DNA from: Sepiola atlantica
Lineage: Eukaryota; Mollusca; Cephalopoda; Sepiida; Sepiolidae
NCBI GenBank assembly: GCA_963556195.1
Contig: OY744525.1
Span: 56,886,446-56,950,445 of the forward strand
Direction of reading: 5' to 3'
Length of the DNA: 64,000 nt
A model generated the notes under the pieces. That model was given only the letters and a program-made list of their open reading frames with translations. It did not search any database and had not been told where the DNA came from. The translations under genes were made by a program, and so were the position numbers. Below are positions 43,235 through 52,815 of this stretch, piece by piece (position 1 is the stretch's first letter; every line of letters begins with the position of its first letter).

Positions 43235-44639
43235 CGAAAGATCAAGCGAGTTTTCAAAATAGTTATATTTTGAAATTGCTATATTCAGTCTTTACAGTCG
43301 CGATAACTGTACGCCTCTTCATTTGTTGTGTAACTATAGCGGCTACCATTGATAATTCTGAAATATAGAAACTATAAAATCTAATAATTTCCATGCTATA
43401 GAAAACTTAACCTATGTCCTCAAATAGTTTACGCATCGTGTACTAGCTAGACGCCCCAGTGTTGCCCGGGAAGGCATATTGACCTCTGTGTCGTCCTTCT
43501 TTCAGCCTTGAATCCCATATTACCAATTTTATTCTTATGTTTTGATTTCTATAATTTTCTATTTTTCAAGTTATAAACAAAACAAAATTAAGCCGAACGT
43601 CGCTTTTACTGTCAGTGGGGGTCCGGTGCGAACACCGACCCCACGATTGTATTGTAAACCATTTTGATGCAAAATTAATCCCACCATTTAAATCCTAGCA
43701 AAATTTTACTCGAGAAAAGTTAAGTTTGATCTTTGTATATGGCTTTGTTTAAAATTACATCCACGGACAGAGAGGGGTGGCTGACTGACACATATACCAC
43801 TCATATAGTTTAGATGTTGTTGTTATTATTGCTGTTAACGAAGTCAGACTTTTGAGGGTGTATTAATAATACAAAAGTATGTGCGAAAAGATAATAATTT
43901 TAAGGGTACAATTGTGAATATAGTTAAAAATGGGAGACCCCCCAAAAAGGAATTGCAAACAGACAAATTAATAAATAATAAGGAGATGTAGTTTACTTGA
44001 AGGATTGCGGTTAATATATGTACAGAGGAGTATTAGAAGGCTATCATAATGCAAGAAATTGAAATATGTCGATGTTGTAAAGGAAGTAAAAAACAAGTAA
44101 TTTCTTTCATATAGTAAATCTTACTTGATTAGTCAAGACTTCTACACAGTGATCTAATGTGTGTGACCGTGTTCCATAATATATTTCGAGAAAAGACCTC
44201 TTTATCAAATGGTAGGTGTTTCAAATCTCTTGAAATCCGTGCGGACAGGTAATCTTGTTTTATGGTTATACCGCAGTAAATATCAATGTGACCTGCAGCA
44301 AAACAAATGAATATAACCAAGGTTTTAAAAGTCTACTAACATGAGAGAGTAAACGATTTTAAGTGGGTGTGTCATGTTCACCGGGGGAATATTTAATGTA
44401 AAAGGAATCATTCGAACCAAATTTGACGTTTGTGGGTCTAATAATTTACTTATACTTTTCGAGTGACAGGGAGGGAAATACACAGACATACACTGAGAGT
44501 GGGGAGGGAACGTGGAGACACATAATACTTGGTACCTTTACCTGGTTTTGCATGCACACTGGCGGTTGAGCCGGCTTCCTTCGAAAGAGGAAATTTGTAG
44601 GGAATATTAAATTACCACTTCCACGAAGCACATACATAG
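43235..44639. other. no gene; short dispersed motifs
   Basis: GTGTTGCCCGGGAAGGC near 43453 and GGTGCGAACACCGACCCCAC near 43625 recall blocks at 7.6-7.8 kb. Otherwise unrecognised. Confidence 0.45.
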
Positions 44640-44775
44640 TGAACACACTAACCATTTTCGTCTAGGTGACTTTAGTCCGATGTTCAAGCTCAGCGATCTG
44701 GTATGTATAGCCATACGTAGCCACACTGACGAGTCTTATTAAGATTATACATATATGTATGTGGACAAATAAGAA
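44640..44775 (+). repeat. SINE family A, degenerate copy
   Basis: The tail CCACACTGACGAGTCTTATT keeps CTGACGA (44726-44732). Stem I CCACA pairs with TGTGG (44760-44764) and stem II is CTTA/TAAG. The GAAA strand has become TATA. A B-box-like GATGTTCAAGCTC lies near 44682; the A box is unclear. Confidence 0.65.
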
Positions 44776-45534
44776 ATAATTTATTATTTTAAAATAATAT
44801 ATATATATAAAATTGTATGAATTAGCATGGTACGACTCACCCAAAACATTTATACTTGAAGCTTACTTGGAAAAGAGAAACTTTCATCTAGTAGAGAAAA
44901 CAATACTAACACTTCAAGTTAGCTGCTGCTGATGTTTGGTATGATGTTGCTTGCAAACAGATATCTACATATAGCCACATAAACAAACATATTGCCGATA
45001 CAAATAAAAACATATTTAAATCGAGAACATACTGTTATTTACTCAAAAAACGTAAGCTTTGCAAAAATTGTGAAAAGATAGTTAACAATACAAATACGTC
45101 AAGTCAGCTGCTTCTGATTTTTGTTTTGTGGCTATTAAGCAAATCGGAATTTTGCACAGAGACTATTGCACGTAGTACTCCTTGTTTGTCGTAGTTATTC
45201 ATTAGACATGATGAAACTCTGAGCAACAATCCCCAGCAGTTACATACGAAGTCAGAGAAGGTTTGGCCCAAAACACACAAAGAAATCATGCTATACTCAC
45301 TCTATGGATTTGCGGTTTCGTACCTGAAACGCCATTGTTTTCCACACGCATATACAGAGATGACCAGATGACGACGGATCCTGATGTTTACTCTCGGATG
45401 TCCAATCGTCTTTGTTTAATTGCTTTTCAATGATGTAACTCAAATGTACACCTCTGCGTCGACCAATACTGAGTGCCACCTAGTGGTTGTTAAGAAGATT
45501 TGGGTCAGCCTTTGGGTCAGCCTTGGGCAGACGA
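44776..45534. other. no feature seen
   Basis: A short TA run near 44797 and otherwise nothing recognised. Confidence 0.4.
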
Positions 45535-45805
45535 AAGGGTGGTGTGGTGGGTTAACAGGGGTTTCAACAGGATGGGGTAACTACCCACACTTCAAATAAT
45601 TCGTTGGAATTGCTGCAAGAACACTTTGCTAATCGTCTCATCAGTAGTAGGTGTAATTCTGAATGGACTTCACACTCACCGGACTTTAACCCCCTCCCAG
45701 AATTCAAGTTAAAGTCTGTGGGATTATCTCAAAGATAATGTCTATCAAAACGCTCCCTAGACCATTCCCCAACTGAATGGGGCTATCAGAACCAAACATC
45801 AGTCG
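45535..45805 (+). pseudogene. IS630/Tc1-mariner-group transposase, C-terminal relic
   Basis: The plus strand reads FQQDGVTTHTSNNSLELLQE, HFANRLISS, WTSHSPDFNP and, after a frameshift, DYLKDNVYQNAP, a stop, and TIPQLNGAIRT. This follows the DDE family pattern FQQDGAxxHT ... LxxxFxxRxIS ... WPPRSPDLxPxDFFLWGYLKxxVY. The aspartate in QQDG and the one in SPD are present. No inverted ends were located. It is distinct from the two mariner copies. Confidence 0.85.
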
Positions 45806-46112
45806 TATCTAGGTGCGTTTGAAACGCAAAGGTGCATATTTTAAACATATAAAGTGTACCTACGCCGAATGGTGTCAGATGTCTTACTTCTTGCGCCAAC
45901 AAATACGCTATTGAAAGATATACATTTTCTTTGTTTACATATTTTTCCACACTACCGGAAACCCAAAAGAACTCTATTGTAGAAAGGGTTATGATTTGTG
46001 TGTGGGGAGGGGTCCCTGTAGATAGATTATATAGATAATTGCGCACATTTCAAAAACATTGTGTTAACCAGAATTATTTTTTCGGCACTGTTTCACTGAA
46101 TGCCAGATCAAA
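45806..46112. other. no feature seen
   Basis: Nothing recognised. Confidence 0.4.
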
Positions 46113-46320
46113 ACAAGTTGGTCTTTTGGCTAGGAGTAAAGTGTAGTATCTGTTCTCATACTACACTTCATATTTTCTGTCGTCGGTCAGTGAAGGAAAA
46201 ACTCTAGACTGAGGCCATTTTTATTTCTGTTTTAATCTAGAGTGCCTCTTGTTAGGGAGATGGATTTTCCCCACATCAAAAACCGGCCTTGTGTCTAACT
46301 CCGCACTCGCGGGGAGGCAA
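46113..46320 (+). repeat. U2-like dispersed repeat, copy 3
   Basis: GGTCTTTTGGCTAGGAGTAA followed by AGTGTAGTATCTGTTCT matches about 37 nt of the U2 5' region with few changes. The downstream body (TTCTGTCGTCGGTCAGTGAA, ACCGGCCTTGTGTCTAACTC) is shared with copy 1 at 39.1 kb. GTGTAGTAT and ATACTACAC can form a hairpin here. Confidence 0.8.
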
Positions 46321-46369
46321 GTAAATAGGGACAAGAACGAATTTTCGTAAGATGCGTCCATTCTTTCTG

Positions 46370-46760
46370 CGTGTTAAGCGCGACCGACGGACAACGAAGA
46401 ATACCTCTGATAGAGATGTGTGCTCGTATTTAAAAATGATATTTCAAACTTGAGTGTGACAAGCTAACCGATTCACCAACAGTCACAAGCTCTTTTAGAG
46501 ATGCACGTGACGGACCGACAGATTGACAGACCGACAAAAAAACGGACCGAGTCTGTTATAGAAATACGCGGACGTATCTCAAAATGCTATTTCAAGCTGA
46601 AGCGTCCGAGACCGACTAAGAGATAAACCGACTGAACTTCATATAGAAATAAGTGGACGCATCTCAAAATGTTATTTCAAGCTTAAGAGAGTCAGACCTA
46701 CCGACTGAATGACAGACAACGCCTCTTATGGCGATGTGAAGACGCAACAATACATTCTTT
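46370..46760. repeat. degenerate tandem repeat, about 85-bp period
   Basis: CTCAAAATGYTATTTCAAGCT near 46579 and 46664, with a more diverged copy near 46429; intervening GACCGAC-rich segments. Confidence 0.75.
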
Positions 46761-46884
46761 CGTTAAACAACGCTCTACCGGAATTGCAACATTCATGTGT
46801 TATGAATAAAACTGATAATCGTTAGCATCAATATCTCTCAAGTTTGGCTGTAATCTTTACATACACAGAAACACACACGCACAC

Positions 46885-47310
46885 ATATATATTGAATTAC
46901 CTACTAGACACCATCCTCGAGTGTCGTCGCTCTCTCTGTACAATGGGATACTTCACTCTACAAGTACACCCTGATCAAATATTCAAAGTAACATAGTATT
47001 CGAAGCCCAAATAAGATCCCCTCGATACGGCTATGCACAAGTAATGTTACCTCAAGTAACAGCACTTAGCTGGATACTCCACCAGACTAAATGAGTTCTT
47101 GTCCTGGAATCCGGTAAAACCGCGAGACCACAAGAAATATATACTATTACATAATCGACTGGTCAATTGGGGAGAGATAAACTTAATGTTCTTAATTTTT
47201 TTTACTAACTCAACGTTTGAGAGGTAAAGGAGAACTTTAATGGAATGTTCGAATATCTATGTATCTCTTATAGAGATCAACTGTTAGTCCCAGCGTTGAC
47301 TTCGAGAAAA
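46885..47310 (-). repeat. dispersed repeat D1, copy 2 (reversed)
   Basis: Reverse complement matches 6600-7075 in order and content. It ends near 46885, without the adjoining LINE tail seen in copy 1. Confidence 0.75.
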
Positions 47311-47522
47311 TAATTGAAGTGTTCGACTATTGAAAGGTATTGAAGATTAGGTCTGACAATATAAGACGGTTTCTACTCTAGAAAACGGCAATTCCAAACC
47401 GATGAAACCGCGGTACACCAAACAGATACTGTAATGTATAATTTGTAAATAAGATTCTTTATATTAACTCTTGTAAAACCTCTGATCGAGCACTTTATTG
47501 TTTCTTTTTTTATACTATTTTA

Positions 47523-47523
<1 letters not shown>

Positions 47524-47571
<48 letters not shown>
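47524..47571. repeat. (TA)n microsatellite
   Basis: Pure TA run. Confidence 0.95.
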
Positions 47572-47572
<1 letters not shown>

Positions 47573-47863
47573 TTGCGTTTTTGTTTTGTAAAATTAGCAC
47601 TGAAGATAGCCACACCAAGAAAGAAATGCACAGGAGCATTTTACAAATATACTGGCGTTAGCCGAAACAATTGTATGCTGAATGAAAAATAAGTTTTATG
47701 AAATGACGTGAATCTGTCCTTTATAACATTGAAATTGTATAAAATTACATAAAAACTATTGAATATTGCATAACCGTGGCCTTACACTGTTGAGCTATTA
47801 TAATTACTTTATGTTATAAAATTTATATTTGATTAGAAAAAATTCTAAATATAAATAATTAAA

Positions 47864-47950
<87 letters not shown>
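47864..47950. repeat. (CA)n(TA)n microsatellite
   Basis: CA run to 47890, TA run to 47950. The flanks 47572-47863 and 47951-48260 hold nothing recognised. Confidence 0.95.
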
Positions 47951-47953
<3 letters not shown>

Positions 47954-48256
47954 CATCCATTGCCCGGGCGCCATTCAGAATGATCAAAGAGGGTAATATG
48001 ATGCCCAGGGGTGTCATGACCTATACTCTTTTTATAAGAAAAACAAATTCTAAACGAAAACTTGAAACCTATATAAAAGCAACTTCAAACAAACCAAAAA
48101 TAAACCATATATAAAAATCAAAAGAAAACAAAGAATACACAAATGAAATGAAGACTATAAATCAAGTTCAGTGACTTTAACGACCGTAGTTTATTGCTGC
48201 CTCACATATATTAATATATACTCCAGTATAGCTTAATTTTTAAGAAATTATTATCG

Positions 48257-48260
<4 letters not shown>

Positions 48261-48319
<59 letters not shown>

Positions 48320-48348
48320 TAATCTCTCTCTTTCTCTCTCTCTCTCTT

Positions 48349-48382
<34 letters not shown>

Positions 48383-48387
48383 TATAG
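48261..48387. repeat. (TA)n(TC)n(TA)n microsatellite
   Basis: Three adjoining runs. Confidence 0.95.
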
Positions 48388-48419
48388 CATAATTAATAAG
48401 TAATATTTTCAAATTAACC

Positions 48420-48600
48420 CATATACACATGTGTTTTATGCAGAAAATGCCAAATCAGTATTGGAGGAGACAATCTCTGCCGGTCGAACCCCAATAAGAA
48501 AGTCATATTTGACTTAGTAGTCGGAGCGCGTTCCGATGTGCCCACAGCGCATTGTCTTGAAATGGGACAGTGAATTAATGTCTAAATGGCAAATTCGGAG
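48420..48600 (-). repeat. tRNA-headed SINE with degenerate hammerhead
   Basis: On the minus strand: head GTGGGCACATCGGAACGCGC with anticodon-like CGACTACTAAGTC and B box TGGGGTTCGACC. The tail CCAATACTGATTTGGCATTT has a decayed core. A palindromic stem III, ACACATGTGTA, and stem I remnants ATA/TAT remain. Confidence 0.7.
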
Positions 48601-48713
48601 GCCATCTAGCAAGTAGTCAACAGCAGTCAATAGGCGGGGCCAAATTTATTGAATTACGCCATAAGTAACGGCTTGTTGTTAACTTATTTAAAGTGCTCAA
48701 TCTAGCGAGATCT

Positions 48714-48716
<3 letters not shown>

Positions 48717-48797
<81 letters not shown>

Positions 48798-48800
48798 ATC
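48717..48800. repeat. (TA)n(GT)n microsatellite
   Basis: TA run to 48779 then GT. The stretch 48801-49097 holds nothing recognised. Confidence 0.95.
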
Positions 48801-49097
48801 TATAATAGTATTTCATTTTATTTATATACACATATAATATTATTATTTTATATAATATATTGCGTATATATTTAAGTATTTATTTGACCCATTAAACATC
48901 AGGTGCGTCAAACTGACCCTAAAACAACAAAAAAGGGTGTCAAACAAGTGGCAACCAGCCCCTTGTTTGAGAGCAGTTAAGCCATTGGCCAATGAAAATA
49001 ATAGTCAGAAAAGGAGTAATAACAACAAATCCGGTAAGCTAGTTTGCTAGAGTAAACAGTACGTAGATTTAACAGCAATTGAAAACAATACTAGGGG

Positions 49098-50397
49098 AAA
49101 TGGGTCAGGGGCATTACTTATTGAACATAAGTAATGCCCCTGACCCATTTCTCATGGTTGTAGATTCATGAAACTGGGCACAGTTATTAATGTTTCTCTA
49201 CATAGGAACCACCCAGAGTTATGCATTTCTCTCATCGTTTGATGTAGCTCTGGACACCGTTTTTGTAGAACACCCCAGGTTGGTCCTCCAACCACGTTGT
49301 AACTTCAGAAATCAAGGCTGCATCATCTGGGAAATGCTTTCCTTTCAAAAACAACTTCATGGCTGGGAAGAGATGAAAGTCAGAGGGTGCAAGGTCAAGA
49401 GAGTAAGGGGGATGAGGAAGGATTGCATAGCCACACGCCCGTGCTTCTGATCTGGCGATATGCGAGTTGTGGACCGGTGCGTTGTCATGCAGGAGGAGGA
49501 TACCTTTGCTGATCTTGCCCCGCCTCTTGATTTTGATAGCTTCTTTTAATTTCATCAAAAGTGAAGCGTAATAGGCTCCTGTAATTATGGTACCCTTTGA
49601 CCGGAAATTTGTCATCACTACTCCGTCCTGGTCCCAGAAGACTGTGAGCATTACCTTGCCAGCGGAAGGCTGCACCTTTGCCTTCTTTTGAGGTGGTGAG
49701 TCTAAGTGCTTCCACTGCATTGACTGGGCTTTGGTCTCTGGATCATAGTGATGTACCCAAGTTTCATCCTGTGTAATCAGATTTTTACAAAACTTTGCCT
49801 CATCTTCTTGGCACATCTTCGAATTCATCCTCGAGCACTCGACGCGTTCTTGCTTCTGAAAAGGTGTGAGCAACCTGGGAATCCATGTGGCAGACACCTT
49901 ATGCATATGCAAATGGTCATGAATGACAATTCCACAGACCCTGTACTAATCTTGACTCTTGGGCTATTTTGCGAATAGTAATGCGTCGATCTTCCAAAAT
50001 GGCAGCTTCAATTTGACGGACAGATGCCTCATCAATGGCAGAAGAGGGACGGCCAGGTCTGGGAGCTGTTTCCACAGACTTCCGGCCATGTTTGAATTCA
50101 CGATGCCAGCGTTTTACAAGGTCATATGATGGGGCATCATCACCATAAGTTTCTTTCATTTCATCAAAAGTCTTCTTTTGGTGTGCGTCCTTTCAAATAC
50201 AAAAACCGGATCACTGCGCGACACTCAACTGGCTCCATTTCACACCTGACTCAGTTCAAGCACCTGTAAATCAGAAACCACAATTAGTTCAGAGCTGCAT
50301 TTTGCAACATAACCCATACAGATATAAATCATTACACATGCAATATTCCATCTAGATCAGACAACTGAAAGTGGGCCAGGGACATTACTTATTGAAC
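49098..50397 (-). mobile_element. mariner DNA transposon, second family
   Basis: The right end on the minus strand reads TGTTCAATAAGTAATGTCCC; the left end has ATAAGTAATGCCCCTGACCC from 49127. At the left an extra, oppositely oriented copy of the terminal repeat (49098-49121) makes a 24-bp-arm palindrome. Transposase is on the minus strand. A TA target site cannot be assigned with certainty because of the doubled end. Confidence 0.9.
49232..50238 (-). pseudogene. mariner transposase, two frameshifts, catalytic triad intact
   Basis: Start codon at 50238 (MEPVECRAVIRFLYLKGRTP). A one-base shift near 50163 separates this from the helix-turn-helix part, DEMKETYGDDAPSYDLVKRW with GRPSSAIDE. A second shift near 49940 leads into the 226-residue catalytic part. 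All three aspartates are present: QDETWVHHYDPETK, LLHDNAPVH and LAPSDFHLF, with 34 residues between the second and third, the mariner D34D spacing. It ends near FYKNGVQSYIKR. It is much better kept than the 0.15 kb copy, and only two indels stand between it and an open frame. Confidence 0.93.
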
Positions 50398-50465
50398 ATC
50401 GCTCGTAAATCCACGCATTTAGCCTGATGATTTCCTACGTTGATCAAACATGAACGCCTCTGTGT

Positions 50466-50467
<2 letters not shown>

Positions 50468-50531
<64 letters not shown>
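50468..50531. repeat. (TA)n microsatellite
   Basis: TA run that forms the tail of the SINE at 50532-50665. Confidence 0.95.
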
Positions 50532-50534
<3 letters not shown>

Positions 50535-50665
50535 ATCATCACACAGACTGTTCCGATGTATCACAGCTCTTCAGTACGGCGAGATCAACACTTAGCCAGG
50601 GATCGAACTTTCAACAATCTAGTTGATAGTCGGTGGTTCTCACCACTAAGATACAAGACAGGCGC
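50532..50665 (-). repeat. SINE family B, reversed, degenerate hammerhead
   Basis: Minus strand: A-box-like TGTATCTTAGTGGTGAGAAC, B box GAAAGTTCGATCCCTGG, then CGTACTGAAGAGCTGTGATA and GGAACAGTCTGTGTGATGAT, ending GACTATATA. Relative to the intact family B motif the GAAA strand is GGAA. A second short tail fragment with a (CA)n insertion is at 50815-50850. Confidence 0.8.
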
Positions 50666-50847
50666 TGGTTTTAAATACAATGTCTTTATCTAAATATTGC
50701 CCACCACTTTTACAGTGCCCTGTTTGTTTATTTACAAAGATGTTTGCAGTATGCTAAGAAGCAGCAGACGATATTATTACACGGCACTGCTCAATCCGAG
50801 AAGAAGATGCTTATATAAACATCCATTGTTTCGCTGTATCACAGCTC

Positions 50848-50850
<3 letters not shown>

Positions 50851-50920
<70 letters not shown>

Positions 50921-50932
50921 GTGTGTGTGTGT
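50851..50932. repeat. (CA)n(TA)n(GT)n microsatellite
   Basis: CA run interrupting a SINE tail fragment, then TA and GT. Confidence 0.95.
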
Positions 50933-51190
50933 TTAAAGAATAACAATCTAAGTATTACGTTAATTATAATAAAACAAAACTTATATATATGAATTTAAAA
51001 GTAAAAGCGTTGTGTGGGCTTTATCAAGAGCGAAAAATCTAAAAGTGGCCATTTTTAGTATTTTTTGTTCTTGGTAAAAAGTACGCAACAGCTGGGCGAA
51101 ACGTTGAGTTTTAGATCTTTTGTATTTCCTTGTTAATTTATACTGTCAGATTTATTTGATATTTTTTTGTTGTTATATATACATATATAC
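50933..51190. other. no feature seen
   Basis: Nothing recognised. Confidence 0.4.
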
Positions 51191-51350
51191 AAGCTGCCCC
51201 TCTCCGGCGTTACACTGGAGTCTTATAACTTTGATTGAATATCAGGTTGCAGAGTCAAATGGGACTTTGCAACTGGAATCCCTCGGCCGACAGTAATTAT
51301 CATCTCCTACACTGAAGATTGTGTAAGCATGAAACACATGTATCGGTAAG

Positions 51351-51353
<3 letters not shown>
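51191..51353 (+). repeat. tRNA-headed SINE with hammerhead-like 3' end
   Basis: Head region CTCTCCGGCGTTACACTGGA and B-box-like GGTTGCAGAGTC. The 3' end has CTGAAGA (51312-51318), a weak 3-bp stem II, GAAA (51331-51334), an imperfect ACACATGTAT stem III and a UC cleavage pair (51344-51345). Stem I is only partly complementary. A (TA)n tail follows. Confidence 0.6.
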
Positions 51354-51445
<92 letters not shown>

Positions 51446-51455
51446 TAGATAGATC

Positions 51456-51498
<43 letters not shown>

Positions 51499-51530
51499 GG
51501 ATAGATACATACATACATACATACTTACGT
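51354..51530. repeat. (TA)n(GA)n(GATA)n compound microsatellite
   Basis: TA to 51406, GA to 51441, GATA to about 51500, then CATA. 51531-51716 holds nothing recognised. Confidence 0.95.
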
Positions 51531-51716
51531 ACGTAAATGGTGATTCCCTATCTTGACAGAAGATTGTCGTCTATTTGTCCCTAACTGTTGTCGGTGCCAT
51601 TGCTGCCTTTTCTTTACATGCCTTTGACCTGCACGGTTGGAAACATAGGTGACAGATGAAAGAAGTAGTTTTGACTGAATTGGTGGGATTGCTTTGTGGT
51701 ATTTGATTTTCGTGTA

Positions 51717-51890
51717 GATAGATAGATCAATCGATCGATCGATAGATAGATCGATCAATAGATCGATCGATCGATAGATAGATAGATATATAGATAAATA
51801 AATAAATAGATCGATCGATAGATAAAAAGATAGATTGATCGATATATATATATATATATATATATATTAGATTTCTTGAATGTGAGATGA
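51717..51890. repeat. GATA/GATC microsatellite and (TA)n, left of palindrome
   Basis: Interleaved GATA, GATC and GAT(A)n units with a TA run near 51842-51867. Confidence 0.9.
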
Positions 51891-52048
51891 TATATATAAT
51901 TATTTCCACAATCAGACAACGCCGCAGCCCACAACCTATGAAAAGAAACAAACCGGAAGTCCTAGACTCGAGTCTAGGACTTCCGGTTTGTTTCTTTTCA
52001 TAGGTTGTGGGCTGCGGCGTTGTCTGATTGTGGAAATAATTATATATA
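51891..52048. repeat. perfect 158-bp palindrome
   Basis: Centre between 51969 and 51970 at ACTC/GAGT. Left arm 51898-51969 and right arm 51970-52041 are exact reverse complements, including CCGCAGCCCACAACC and GAAACAAACCGGAAGTCC, and the symmetry runs on into TA repeats. No loop. The arm sequence is GC-richer than its surroundings. Confidence 0.95.
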
Positions 52049-52325
52049 TATATATATATATAGATAGATAGATAGATAGATAAATAGATATAATACATCA
52101 ATAAATAGATAAATAGATATATAGATCGATAGATAGATAGATAAATAGATAGATAGGAAAAGGATAGAAAGAAGTAGAAAGATAGATAGATAGAACGATC
52201 GATTGATAGATAGATAGATAGACACATAGCTAGCTAGCTAGCTAGCTAGATAAATAGATATATAGATACGAACAGACTGAAATAGATAGATAGATAGATC
52301 GATAGATAGATATGAACAGGCTGGA

Positions 52326-52374
<49 letters not shown>

Positions 52375-52604
52375 TAGATAGATCAATAGATAGAAAGATA
52401 GATAGATCGATATATACATATAGATAGATAGATAAATAGATATAATCGATCGATAAATAGATAAATAGATATATAGATCGATAGATAGATAAATAGATAG
52501 ATAGATAGTAAAAGGATAGAAAGAAGTAGACAGATAGATAGATCGCTCGCTCGCTCGATCGATCGATAGCTAGCTAGCTAGCTAGATAGCTAGATATATA
52601 TATA
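52049..52604. repeat. GATA/GATC/GCTA microsatellite field
   Basis: More than 500 bp of imperfect tetranucleotide repeats including AGCTAGCTAGCTAGCT and TCGATCGATCGAT tracts. The serine/isoleucine/tyrosine-rich open frames here are artefacts. Confidence 0.95.
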
Positions 52605-52815
52605 TATTAAGAGAGAGCAAGTGTGTGAGAGATAGTGAGAATAAAGTAATTATGGCATGATACTTGTATAATTATATAAATTTTTATAAAACGATTATTT
52701 TAGTTAGATAGATGGATAGAATGGCACTGAATTAGCAGTTAGCATCTCTCTAATGCGTTTTTAATACTAGAACGCTCGGTATTTCGTACTTTCTCGGTAA
52801 AAAAAAATCAAAATG

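Noticed and set aside
45640..45655. Hammerhead core on the minus strand (CTGATGA)
   Set aside because: It falls in transposase coding sequence and lacks the other core strand.
51727..52227. 166-residue Ser/Ile/Tyr-rich open frame
   Set aside because: It spans GATA repeats and a palindrome; composition is dictated by the repeats.
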